Shown in pieces: positions 48,678 through 56,254 of a stretch of 64,000 bases of DNA (position 1 is its first letter; every line of letters starts with the position of its first letter). Location: contig NZ_NOKT01000022.1 in the NCBI RefSeq assembly GCF_002237655.1, forward strand, positions 90,963 through 154,962. The letters are read 5' to 3'. The notes under the pieces were generated by a model. That model ran no database searches. It was not told the origin of the DNA and worked only from the letters and a program-made list of their open reading frames with translations. The DNA comes from Streptomyces sp. XY006 (lineage in GTDB: Bacteria; Actinomycetota; Actinomycetes; Streptomycetales; Streptomycetaceae). Both the position numbers and the translations under genes were made by a program.

Positions 48678-49936
48678 GCCGCGCCCGCGCCCGACGCCTC
48701 GACCAGGTAGGCCTGGGCCTTCTCCGGGTCGTAGAAGAAGTTCTCGAAGTCGGCCGGGTTGTCGAAGCCGTTGGCGAAGCGGTCGGCGACCGGCTGGATC
48801 TCCCCGGCGGCGCCGATGAGGTTCAGGATGTGCTCGGGCGGCGGCGCGAGCATCGCGTTGGTCCACTTCGTGACGTGCTGGGCGGTGGCCCAGTAGCGGT
48901 CGAAGGTGGCCCGCATCCACTCCTCGTCGAACGGCTTGTCGCCGTGCTCGACGATCGAGGCGAGGTAGGCGGCGGCGCACTTGGACGCCGAGTTGGAGCC
49001 CTGCCCGGTGATCGGGTCGTTCGCCACGACCACGTCGGCGACGCCGAGCACCAGGCCGCCGCTCGGGAGCCGGCCGATGGGGTTGCGGACGGTGGGGGCG
49101 TAGCGCCCGGCCAGCGTGCCGCCGGCGTCGGTCAGTTCGACCTTGGTGGCCCGCGCGTACTCCCAGGGGACGTACCGCTCCATGAGTTCCAGGGTCAGGG
49201 AGAGGTGCTCCGCGGGGTCCTTGACGCCGGCGAAGACGTCGAGCGGGCCGCCGGGTATGCCCTCCCAGAAGAGGATGTCGGCCCGGCCGGAGGTGGTCAG
49301 GCAGGGCATGACGAACAGCTCGCCGACGCCCGGCACGAGGTTGCAGCGGACCGCCTCGGTGTCCGGGTGCTCGGGGCGCGGGCCGAGGCCGTGGACGTAC
49401 GCGACGGCCAGCGCGCGCTGCGGCTCGCTGTACGGGGAGCGTTCGGCGTCGCGGCCGAACATCTGCACCAGTTCGCCCTTGCCGGCGGCGACCAGCACCA
49501 GGTCGTAGGTGCGGGAGAAGTAGTCGAGGTCACCGACGGCCGCGCCGTGGATGACGAGCTGGCCGCCGCGCTGGGCGAAGGTCTCCATCCAGCCGGCCAT
49601 CTTCACGCGCTGGTCGATGGACTGGGCGAACCCGTCGAGGCGGCCGAGCCAGTCGATGGCCCGCGCGGAGGGGCCCTCGGCCCAGGAGCCGGGGGCGGCG
49701 ACCGAGACGCCGAGTCCTTCGATCTTCGGGGCCTGGGACTCCCAGAAGTTCAGCTGGAGGTCCCGCTCGTGCTGCAGGGCCGTGTGGAACATGCACTGCG
49801 TCGACATGACCCGGCCGGTGCGGATCTCGTCCGCGGTCCGGTTCGACATCAGGGTGACCTCGTACCCCTGCGACTGGAGGCCGAGAGCGATCTGGAGACC
49901 GGACTGGCCGGCTCCGACGACGAGTATCTTCCGCAT
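48674..49936 (-). CDS. Styrene/indole-monooxygenase-like FAD protein, conservon-linked
   Basis: 420 residues. N-terminal FAD-binding Rossmann motif ILVVGAGQSGLQIALGLQSQ; later TGQGSNSASKCAAAYLAS is the second FAD-contact region of StyA-type group E flavoprotein monooxygenases. These need a separate flavin reductase (StyB), not seen here. It is 12 bp downstream of cvnD on the same strand, i.e. the fifth gene of the conservon. In other conservons the extra gene is often a cytochrome P450, so an oxygenase here follows the theme; the substrate is unknown. Confidence 0.85.
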   Translation of the reverse strand: MRKILVVGAGQSGLQIALGLQSQGYEVTLMSNRTADEIRTGRVMSTQCMFHTALQHERDLQLNFWESQAPKIEGLGVSVAAPGSWAEGPSARAIDWLGRLDGFAQSIDQRVKMAGWMETFAQRGGQLVIHGAAVGDLDYFSRTYDLVLVAAGKGELVQMFGRDAERSPYSEPQRALAVAYVHGLGPRPEHPDTEAVRCNLVPGVGELFVMPCLTTSGRADILFWEGIPGGPLDVFAGVKDPAEHLSLTLELMERYVPWEYARATKVELTDAGGTLAGRYAPTVRNPIGRLPSGGLVLGVADVVVANDPITGQGSNSASKCAAAYLASIVEHGDKPFDEEWMRATFDRYWATAQHVTKWTNAMLAPPPEHILNLIGAAGEIQPVADRFANGFDNPADFENFFYDPEKAQAYLVEASGAGAA

Positions 49937-49948
49937 GCGGGCTGTCCT

Positions 49949-50596
49949 CTACTCGGGGGTTTCGTCCAGCGCGTGGCCGACGAGGGCCAGGAGGGTCTCG
50001 ATCACGGAGATCCGGCGACGCGCGTCCATGATCATGACAGGTATGTGTTGCGGGATGGTCAAGGCCTCCCGCACATCCTCCGGCTCGAACAGCTCGGCGC
50101 CGTCGAAGTGGTTGACCGCGACCACGTACGGCAGCCCGGAGCTCTCGAAGTAGTCCAGGACGGGGAAGCAGTCCTTCAGCCGCCGGGTGTCGGCCAGCAC
50201 GACGGCACCGATCGCGCCGCGCACGATGTCGTCCCACATGAACCAGAACCGCTGCTGGCCCGGCGTGCCGAACAGGTAGAGCACCAGGTCGTCGTCGAGC
50301 GTGATGCGCCCGAAGTCCATGGCGACGGTGGTGGAGGTCTTGCCCGGTGTGGCGGTGAGGTCGTCGGTGGCCTCGCTCGCCTCGGTCATCAGCGCCTCGG
50401 TCTGCAGGGGCGTGATCTCCGAGGCGGAGGTGACCAGCGTGGTCTTGCCCACGCCGAAGCCGCCCGCCACCACGATCTTCGTGGCTATGGGGGCCCGGGT
50501 GCGGTCCGTCTCCCAGGCGTGCATGCCGGCGTCGGGCCGGGCGAGCGGGGAGGAAGCAGCGACGCCGTGAGCGGCGTCAGAGACGACGGAGTCCAC
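49949..50596 (-). CDS. cvnD: Conservon GTPase CvnD
   Basis: 215 residues. Ras/MglA-like small G protein: Walker A VAGGFGVGKTTLVTSAS (about residue 40-55), VAMDFGRITLDDDLVLYLFG (switch/G3), ADTRRLKDCFPVLDYF, and NHFDGAE (degenerate NKxD). Works with CvnA-C as a membrane-proximal signalling complex resembling eukaryotic G-protein systems. GTG/ATG overlap of 20 bp with cvnC. Confidence 0.92.
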   Translation of the reverse strand: MDSVVSDAAHGVAASSPLARPDAGMHAWETDRTRAPIATKIVVAGGFGVGKTTLVTSASEITPLQTEALMTEASEATDDLTATPGKTSTTVAMDFGRITLDDDLVLYLFGTPGQQRFWFMWDDIVRGAIGAVVLADTRRLKDCFPVLDYFESSGLPYVVAVNHFDGAELFEPEDVREALTIPQHIPVMIMDARRRISVIETLLALVGHALDETPE

Positions 50597-50999
50597 TCAG
50601 CACCCTTTCCAGCAGAGCGCGGTCCGGGCGGCCCGTGCCGTGGCCGGTCCCCGTTCCGTACACACGGATCTTTCCCTGGTCCGCGAGGTCGCTGAGGAGC
50701 ACGCGGACCACGCCGAGCGGCATCTTCAGCAGCGCGGCGATCTCGGCCACCGTACGCATCCGGCGGCACAGTTCGACGATGGCCCGCAGCTCCGGCATGA
50801 CCCGGGTGGACAGCGAACCGTTCGTCAGTTCCTTGCGTTCCTCCGGGGCGTCCAGCGCGGCCGTGCTGGCCACGAACGTCTCCACGAGGAGGACGTGGCC
50901 GAAGCGCGTCCGGCCGCCGGTGAGCGAGTAGGGGCGGACCCGGGCGGGTTTGCGGTCTCCGCCGCGGACCGGGAGATGCTGCTTGGGACCACTGCTCAT
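50577..50999 (-). CDS. cvnC: Conservon protein CvnC (DUF742)
   Basis: 140 residues. DUF742 pattern RVRPYSLTGGRTR near the N-terminus and a winged-helix-like C-terminal part VAEIAALLKMPLGVVRVLLS DLADQG. Partner of CvnA, B and D; biochemical role undefined. Overlaps cvnB by 4 bp. Confidence 0.92.
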   Translation of the reverse strand: MSSGPKQHLPVRGGDRKPARVRPYSLTGGRTRFGHVLLVETFVASTAALDAPEERKELTNGSLSTRVMPELRAIVELCRRMRTVAEIAALLKMPLGVVRVLLSDLADQGKIRVYGTGTGHGTGRPDRALLERVLSGLRRL

Positions 51000-51520
51000 C
51001 GGGCACTCCCCGTCGTCTGGGACTCCTCCAGGGATTTGCGGAGTTCGCTGCGGAGTTCGGGCGTCAGGACGTGGCCGGCCCGGCCGACGAACAGGGCCAT
51101 GTGGTAGGCCACCACGCTCATGTCGCAGTCCGCCGAGCCGTGCACGCCGAGCAGCGAGCCGTCGCTGATCGACATCACGAACAGGCTGCCCTCCTCCATG
51201 GCGATCATGGTGTGCTTGACCCCGCCGAAGTCCATCAGCTTGGCGGCACCGATGGTCAGGCTGCCGATGCCGGAGACGATGGTGGCGAGGTCGGCGGCGG
51301 AGCCGCGCGGGCCGCTGGGCCGGGCGCCGTGGGACTGCAGCGCCTCCCGGGCTTCCTTGTTGCGGTCCGCGTCGGAGGACAGCAGGAGCAGCCCGTCGGA
51401 GGAGACGACCGCGACCGAGAGGATGCCGGGTACCTCCTCGACGAGGTTGGTCAGCAGCCAGTGCAGGTTGCGGGCCTCACTGCTCAGTCCGATCAGTCCG
51501 AAGGTACTGGGCGCGGTCAA
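50996..51520 (-). CDS. cvnB: Conservon roadblock/LC7 protein CvnB
   Basis: 174 residues. Roadblock fold: LHWLLTNLVEEVPGILSVAV VSSDGLLLLSS opening and GAAKLMDFGGVKHTMIAMEE GSLFVM. Likely a GTPase-activating or scaffold partner for CvnD. Overlaps cvnA by 4 bp. Confidence 0.92.
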   Translation of the reverse strand: MTAPSTFGLIGLSSEARNLHWLLTNLVEEVPGILSVAVVSSDGLLLLSSDADRNKEAREALQSHGARPSGPRGSAADLATIVSGIGSLTIGAAKLMDFGGVKHTMIAMEEGSLFVMSISDGSLLGVHGSADCDMSVVAYHMALFVGRAGHVLTPELRSELRKSLEESQTTGSAR

Positions 51521-54360
51521 CTGCTTGCCTCCTCGACTGTGCCCCCCGTGGCTTCTTCGGAATCAGCTGGTCCAGATGTGCCGGTGGCCGGCCGTCGGTG
51601 CGAGGCCGTCTTCTCGGCGATCTCCGCCTCCACCTCGCGGTGGCCGGCCTGAGCGCCCTGGCGGAAGCCGCCGAGGCGGCGGCGCAGGGCTTCGGCGTCG
51701 ACCGAACCGCCGCGCTGGCGCGGGGCGGTGGCCGGGGCGGTGATCTTGGGTGTGCGCTTGGGCAGGCCCTTGTCGGTGACGCGTTCGTGTTCGGCGTCGG
51801 CCTGCGCCTGGGCGTGTCCGCTCTCGCCCGCACCCCCCGTGCGGGTCGCGTGAGCGTGCGGGGCCGGTCCGGGCGGGGCGGTTTCCCCGTCGTCGGCCGC
51901 GCTGTCGTGCCGCGTCGGCTCCGGATCCTCCTGCGGGATCGGGGCGAGCAGTTCCATGGTGGTCTCGGCAGGGGTCTCGGCGGGTGCCGTCCCCTCCTGC
52001 GCCGGGGCGGTCGCGTCCGCCGCCTCGGCCGGTTCCGGGTGCGTGGCGGGGTCCGGGTGCTCCGGCGGTTCCGGGTGCCCGGCCGCGGTCGCGCCGCGGC
52101 CGGCCTCCTCCCGCCGTACGGCCTTCTCCGCGAGGGCCACGAGCGGGTCACCGCTCGTGCGGCCGTGCAGGACGTTGGAGTTGGCCTCCGCGTCGGCGCC
52201 GGGCAGGGAGAAGGAGTGGGTGGTGCCGGCGAGCGGTCCGGAGGCCGGGACGGCCGCGGCCGGGGCCGCCGCCAGCAGGGTCCGGGGCAGGACGACGACC
52301 GCCGCGACCCCGCCCTGCTTCTGCTCGCGCAGCTGCACGCGCACGCCGTGGCGGTGCGCGAGGCGGGCGACGACGTACAGGCCGAGGCCCAGGCCGTCCT
52401 CGCCCTCCTGGTCGTAGGGCGCCTCCGGGTCGAAGTCGGACAGGCGGGAGTTCAGGCGCTCCAGCCGGTCGTCGGTCATCCCGATGCCCTCGTCCTGGAC
52501 GGAGAGCATGACCTCGCCGTTCTCCAGCAGCCAGCCGGAGATCTCGACGGGCAGGTCGGGCGGGGAGAACGAGGTGGCGTTCTCCAGGAGTTCGGCCAGC
52601 AGGTGCGAGAGGTCGTCGGCGGCGAACCCGGCGATGTGCGCGTGCGGCGGCAGCGCGGCGATCCGGACCCGCTCGTACCGCTCGATCTCGCTGACCGCGG
52701 CGCGCACGACGTCCACCAGCGGCACGGGCCCGGCGGCGTGCTGGACGTGCTCGGTGCCGGCGAGGACCAGGAGGTTCTCGCTGTGCCGGCGCATGACCGT
52801 CGCGAAGTGGTCGAGCTTGAACAGCGTGGAGAGCCGCTCCGGGTCCTGCTCGCGCTCCTCCAGGTTCTCGATGACGGCCAGCTGCCGCTCGACCAGGCCG
52901 AGGGTGCGCAGGGCGAGGTTGACGAACGTGCCGCCGATGGCCGTGCGCAGCCGCTCCAGCTGGGCGGCGGACTCGGCGAGTTCACCGCGCAGTTCCTCGC
53001 GCGCGTCGGCCATCTTCTGGCGCTGGCCGACGAGGTGCTTGCGGTCGGACTCCAGCGTGGTGATCCGCTCCGTGAGAGCGGCCGCGTGCGCGTGCAGGGC
53101 GTTCACCGAGCGCACGACCTGCGCGAACTCGTCGTTGCGGCCGGTGAACTTCACCGGCTCCTCGGCCGCCGGGTCCTCGGCCTCGGCGAGGCGCTTGGAG
53201 CCCAGGCGCAGGACGGCGAGCGGGCGGGTGAGGCTGCGGGCCATGCCCGTGGCGACACCGACGGCGAGCAGCATCAGGGCGCCCAGGACGGCGATGCGGA
53301 TCTCCAGCGCGGTGACGTCGTCGTCGCGCAGGGCCTCCAGGTCCTTGGTGCGCCGGTCGTACAGGGCGGACTCGACGCCGCGCATCAGGTCGACCCGGGC
53401 GGACAGGGCCGCGTCCAGCCGCTTGGTGCCGGTCGACAGCTCGCCGCCGGAGAGCGAGGGCTGGTCGGTGAGGGTGGCGAGGTACTTCTCGGCGGAGTTG
53501 ACCTCGGTGCCGGTGACCGTGTTGTCGAACGAGGTGCGGGCGGCCTTGGGGGCGGTGGCGCGGAAGTCGGCCAGGGCCGCGTCGGAGCGCAGCCGGGCCT
53601 GCTGGGCGGCGGCGCTCAGGGCGTCGCGCTGCCGGGCGTCGGCCCCGGAGGACGTGCTGGTCTCGGTCGGCAGGCCGGTGACGGGGTCGATGACCGTCTG
53701 GGTGGCGCGCGGCACGCTGAGCGCGGCGAGCAGCAGTCCCCGGGCCGCGGCGGCCTGCTGGACGGCGGAGTCCAGCTCGGCCAGCGCGTGGCCCCCGGAG
53801 CCGGCGCGGGGCGGCGTCTGCTGGGCCAGCTGCTCGGCGAGCCGGTGGAGTTCGGTGATGGCGGCGGAGTACGCCTGGTGCGCCTGGAGGGCGCTGCTCT
53901 TGCCGGTGAGTGCCGCCCGCCGGACGGCCGCTATGCCGTCCAGGCTCGAACGGAGCGCGGCTGGCGTGTCGGTGTCGGCGCGCAGCTCCTCGACCTGCCG
54001 GTCGACGCGTTCGCTGTGCTGCTCGGCGGGCGCCTTGGACTTGGGACGGCCGGCCGCGATGTAGGCGGTGACGTCGTCGCGCTCGTCGGCGAGGGAGTGC
54101 GCGAGGGCGAGGGCGTCCTGCGTCTGCCCCGCGAGCGTCACCAGCTCCTGGGAGTCGTGGAGTTCCGCGGAGGCGGCCAGCACCGACGGGGTGCCGGCCC
54201 CGGCGATCGCCGCGGCGACCACGGCCACGGCCACGATGAGCCGGTTGCGGACGTGTGTGGGGCGGCCCTTGCCGGTGGGGGGCGTCGGCTCAGCGCCCTG
54301 AACGGGGGCCGTCTGCTTGCCTGTGCGACGAGGCCGCGTCTTCTGCACCGGTGCTCGCAT
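51517..54360 (-). CDS. cvnA: Conservon sensor-kinase-like CvnA
   Basis: 947 residues from ATG at 54360. Order: basic N-terminus, TM1 (RLIVAVAVVAAAIAGAGTPS), extracytoplasmic nitrate/nitrite-sensor-type helical domain (about 75-330), TM2 (IAVLGALMLLAVGVATGMA), HAMP, coiled coil, then a GHKL ATPase (N box LAELLENATSFSPPDLP; G1 VQDEGIGMTDD; G2 LGLGLYVVARLAHRHG). No H-box phospho-acceptor of normal HKs, as known for CvnA. A long Pro/Ala/Glu-rich tail follows. The frame is open to 54516 but that start has no ribosome site. First gene of the operon. Confidence 0.92.
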   Translation of the reverse strand: MRAPVQKTRPRRTGKQTAPVQGAEPTPPTGKGRPTHVRNRLIVAVAVVAAAIAGAGTPSVLAASAELHDSQELVTLAGQTQDALALAHSLADERDDVTAYIAAGRPKSKAPAEQHSERVDRQVEELRADTDTPAALRSSLDGIAAVRRAALTGKSSALQAHQAYSAAITELHRLAEQLAQQTPPRAGSGGHALAELDSAVQQAAAARGLLLAALSVPRATQTVIDPVTGLPTETSTSSGADARQRDALSAAAQQARLRSDAALADFRATAPKAARTSFDNTVTGTEVNSAEKYLATLTDQPSLSGGELSTGTKRLDAALSARVDLMRGVESALYDRRTKDLEALRDDDVTALEIRIAVLGALMLLAVGVATGMARSLTRPLAVLRLGSKRLAEAEDPAAEEPVKFTGRNDEFAQVVRSVNALHAHAAALTERITTLESDRKHLVGQRQKMADAREELRGELAESAAQLERLRTAIGGTFVNLALRTLGLVERQLAVIENLEEREQDPERLSTLFKLDHFATVMRRHSENLLVLAGTEHVQHAAGPVPLVDVVRAAVSEIERYERVRIAALPPHAHIAGFAADDLSHLLAELLENATSFSPPDLPVEISGWLLENGEVMLSVQDEGIGMTDDRLERLNSRLSDFDPEAPYDQEGEDGLGLGLYVVARLAHRHGVRVQLREQKQGGVAAVVVLPRTLLAAAPAAAVPASGPLAGTTHSFSLPGADAEANSNVLHGRTSGDPLVALAEKAVRREEAGRGATAAGHPEPPEHPDPATHPEPAEAADATAPAQEGTAPAETPAETTMELLAPIPQEDPEPTRHDSAADDGETAPPGPAPHAHATRTGGAGESGHAQAQADAEHERVTDKGLPKRTPKITAPATAPRQRGGSVDAEALRRRLGGFRQGAQAGHREVEAEIAEKTASHRRPATGTSGPADSEEATGGTVEEASS

Positions 54361-54388
54361 TCCTGACTCGTGAACCCTTGGGCCCGGA

Positions 54389-54401
54389 TGACGCTCCGTC
54401 A
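54389..54401. promoter_or_regulatory. Inverted repeat at the conservon promoter
   Basis: TGACG-CTC-CGTCA. On the minus strand it overlaps TTGACG, with AAGGGT 17 nt downstream, a possible -35/-10 pair ahead of cvnA. Putative operator. Confidence 0.4.
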
Positions 54402-54716
54402 ACTGGTGCGTACTCCCGGTACACTTCCCGACCCTCCCAGCGCCGGTGGGCAGCGCACGCGCATCACCTGACCCGCCACCCGAAGGAGTGAACCTCGGAG
54501 GGGAGTTGAGGGGCAAGTTCCGCCGGCTCTTGCAGCGGCCGTGCGCGGCACGCCGGTTGGACGCCGGGAGCGGGCGGTGGCAGTATTCGCCACCGCGCCT
54601 TCCCGGAACAAATCATTCCAGCCCAAACCAGGCGCCTGACCTGCGCGGGTGCGCCGGTACGGCAACCATTGCCGACCTTTTGCGGACCTTGTGAAGGCCT
54701 CGTGCAGACTGGCTGG

Positions 54717-55502
54717 ATGCGTACTGAACTCGCCTCGGAGCCGGGAGACGCCGACCGCCCCAACGAGGACTTCGCCGGTGTCGGGCTACCGGCTTCAGGA
54801 CAGGGCGGTTCACTCGTCGTCCTGGACGGTGTGACGCCGCCGAGGACCGGGACGGGGTGTCTGCATTCCGTCCCCTGGTTCACCGCGCGCCTCGGCGGCG
54901 CACTGACCGAACTGACCGTTTCACTCCCGGATGTTCCCCTGGTCGAAGCCTTGTCCCGCGCCATCGCCCGTACCGCCGGCGCACACGCTTCAACCTGTGA
55001 CCTTTCTCACCCCCGCACCCCTCAGGCCACGGTGGTCGTGGCCCGGTGGAATCCGGACAGCGTGGAGTACCTCGTCCTGTCGGACTCGGCCCTGCTGCTG
55101 GAGTCCCCGGACGGCGCGGTGACGCCCGTCCTGGACGACCGGCTGGCCCTGCTGCCCCGCTCGGCACTGGCCACGGACGCGGTGGTGGACGCGACGCTGC
55201 GGAACAAGGAGGGCGGCTTCTTCACGGCGGCGGCCGATCCCTCGGTGGCGCGGCTGGCCGTGACCGGGACCCTGCCCCGCCGCGAGGTGCGCGCCCTGGC
55301 CGCCCTGACGGACGGGGCGACCCGCTGGGTGGAGAGGTTCGGGGAGGGCGACTGGACGGACTGCTTCCACCTCGTGCGCAAGGAGGGGCCGCAGGCGCTG
55401 GTGGACCGGGTCCGGACGCTGGAACGGGCCGAGTCCCCCGCGACGTTCCCCGGCCGCGGCAAGCGGCACGACGACGCGACGGTCGTGTACGTCGAGTTCT
55501 GA
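54717..55502 (+). CDS. PP2C-like phosphatase-family protein
   Basis: 261 residues from ATG at 54717. PP2C/SpoIIE-like pattern: PGDADRPNEDFAGVGLPASG, GGSLVVLDGVTPP (metal Asp), LVLSDSALLLESPDG, LAALTDGATRWVERFG (second metal Asp) and KRHDDATVVYVEF. Probably a serine/threonine phosphatase or a related sensor. CAGACT lies 6 nt before the ATG with no Shine-Dalgarno, which suggests a leaderless mRNA. Divergent from the conservon. Confidence 0.85.
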   Translation: MRTELASEPGDADRPNEDFAGVGLPASGQGGSLVVLDGVTPPRTGTGCLHSVPWFTARLGGALTELTVSLPDVPLVEALSRAIARTAGAHASTCDLSHPRTPQATVVVARWNPDSVEYLVLSDSALLLESPDGAVTPVLDDRLALLPRSALATDAVVDATLRNKEGGFFTAAADPSVARLAVTGTLPRREVRALAALTDGATRWVERFGEGDWTDCFHLVRKEGPQALVDRVRTLERAESPATFPGRGKRHDDATVVYVEF

Positions 55503-55532
55503 GGACCCGGCCCGGACCACCCGGACGGGGTG

Positions 55533-56075
55533 CTACTTCTCCATGCCGCGGTTGAGCTGGTGCAGCAGCCGGGCCAGTTCCGTGACCTCGTTCGTCTCCC
55601 AGTCGGCCAGGCGGCCGGCGTAGCGGGCGCGGCGGGCCTCGCGGACCCGGCGGACGCGGTCGTGGCCCTCCTGGGTGAGGGCGACCAGCCAGGCCCGGCC
55701 GTCGGCGGGGTCGGGCTCGCGGGCGACCAGGCCGAGCTCCTCCAGGGCGCGCAGCTGGCGGGACATCGTGGCCTTGCCGACGCCGATGTAGGCGGCGAGC
55801 TCGGTGGCCCGCTGCTTGCCGCACTCGTCCAGCCGGACGAGCAGCCCGTACGCGGACGACTCCAGGTCCGGGTGGACCTCGCGGGCCATCTCGCCCTGGC
55901 TGGCCCGGGCCCGGCGCAGCAGGACGGTCAGTTCCCGCTCCAGCGCGAGGAAGGCGGGCCGGTCCACACCGCTGCCGGCCGTACCGTCTCCGGCCGTACC
56001 GGTCGCGGCCGCACCGGCATCCGCGGACTCATCCGGTCCGGCCCGGTGTCCGTCGTCGTTGCCGCCCTCGTGCAC
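55533..56075 (-). CDS. MarR-family transcriptional regulator
   Basis: 180 residues from GTG at 56075. A Gly/Ala/Asp-rich N-terminal 35 residues precede a winged-helix core: LAAYIGVGKATMSRQLRALE ELGLVAREPDPADGRAWLVAL. Ligand and targets unknown. Lies between the PP2C gene (convergent) and lon. Confidence 0.9.
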   Translation of the reverse strand: MHEGGNDDGHRAGPDESADAGAAATGTAGDGTAGSGVDRPAFLALERELTVLLRRARASQGEMAREVHPDLESSAYGLLVRLDECGKQRATELAAYIGVGKATMSRQLRALEELGLVAREPDPADGRAWLVALTQEGHDRVRRVREARRARYAGRLADWETNEVTELARLLHQLNRGMEK

Positions 56076-56254
56076 GTCAGTCCCTGCCTAGGTCGTCGCT
56101 ACTGAGATTGTCCTCCGGTCGCCGTCGGCGCCGCAGCCCGGCAAGTATTCCCAGGTCAGGGCATCCGTGTCCACAAGCCCCCCACACGGTGAAGGCCCGG
56201 GCCTCCCTCACGAGAACCCGGGCCTCCCCTACCGGCCGCGTCCTCCCCCAGTGC

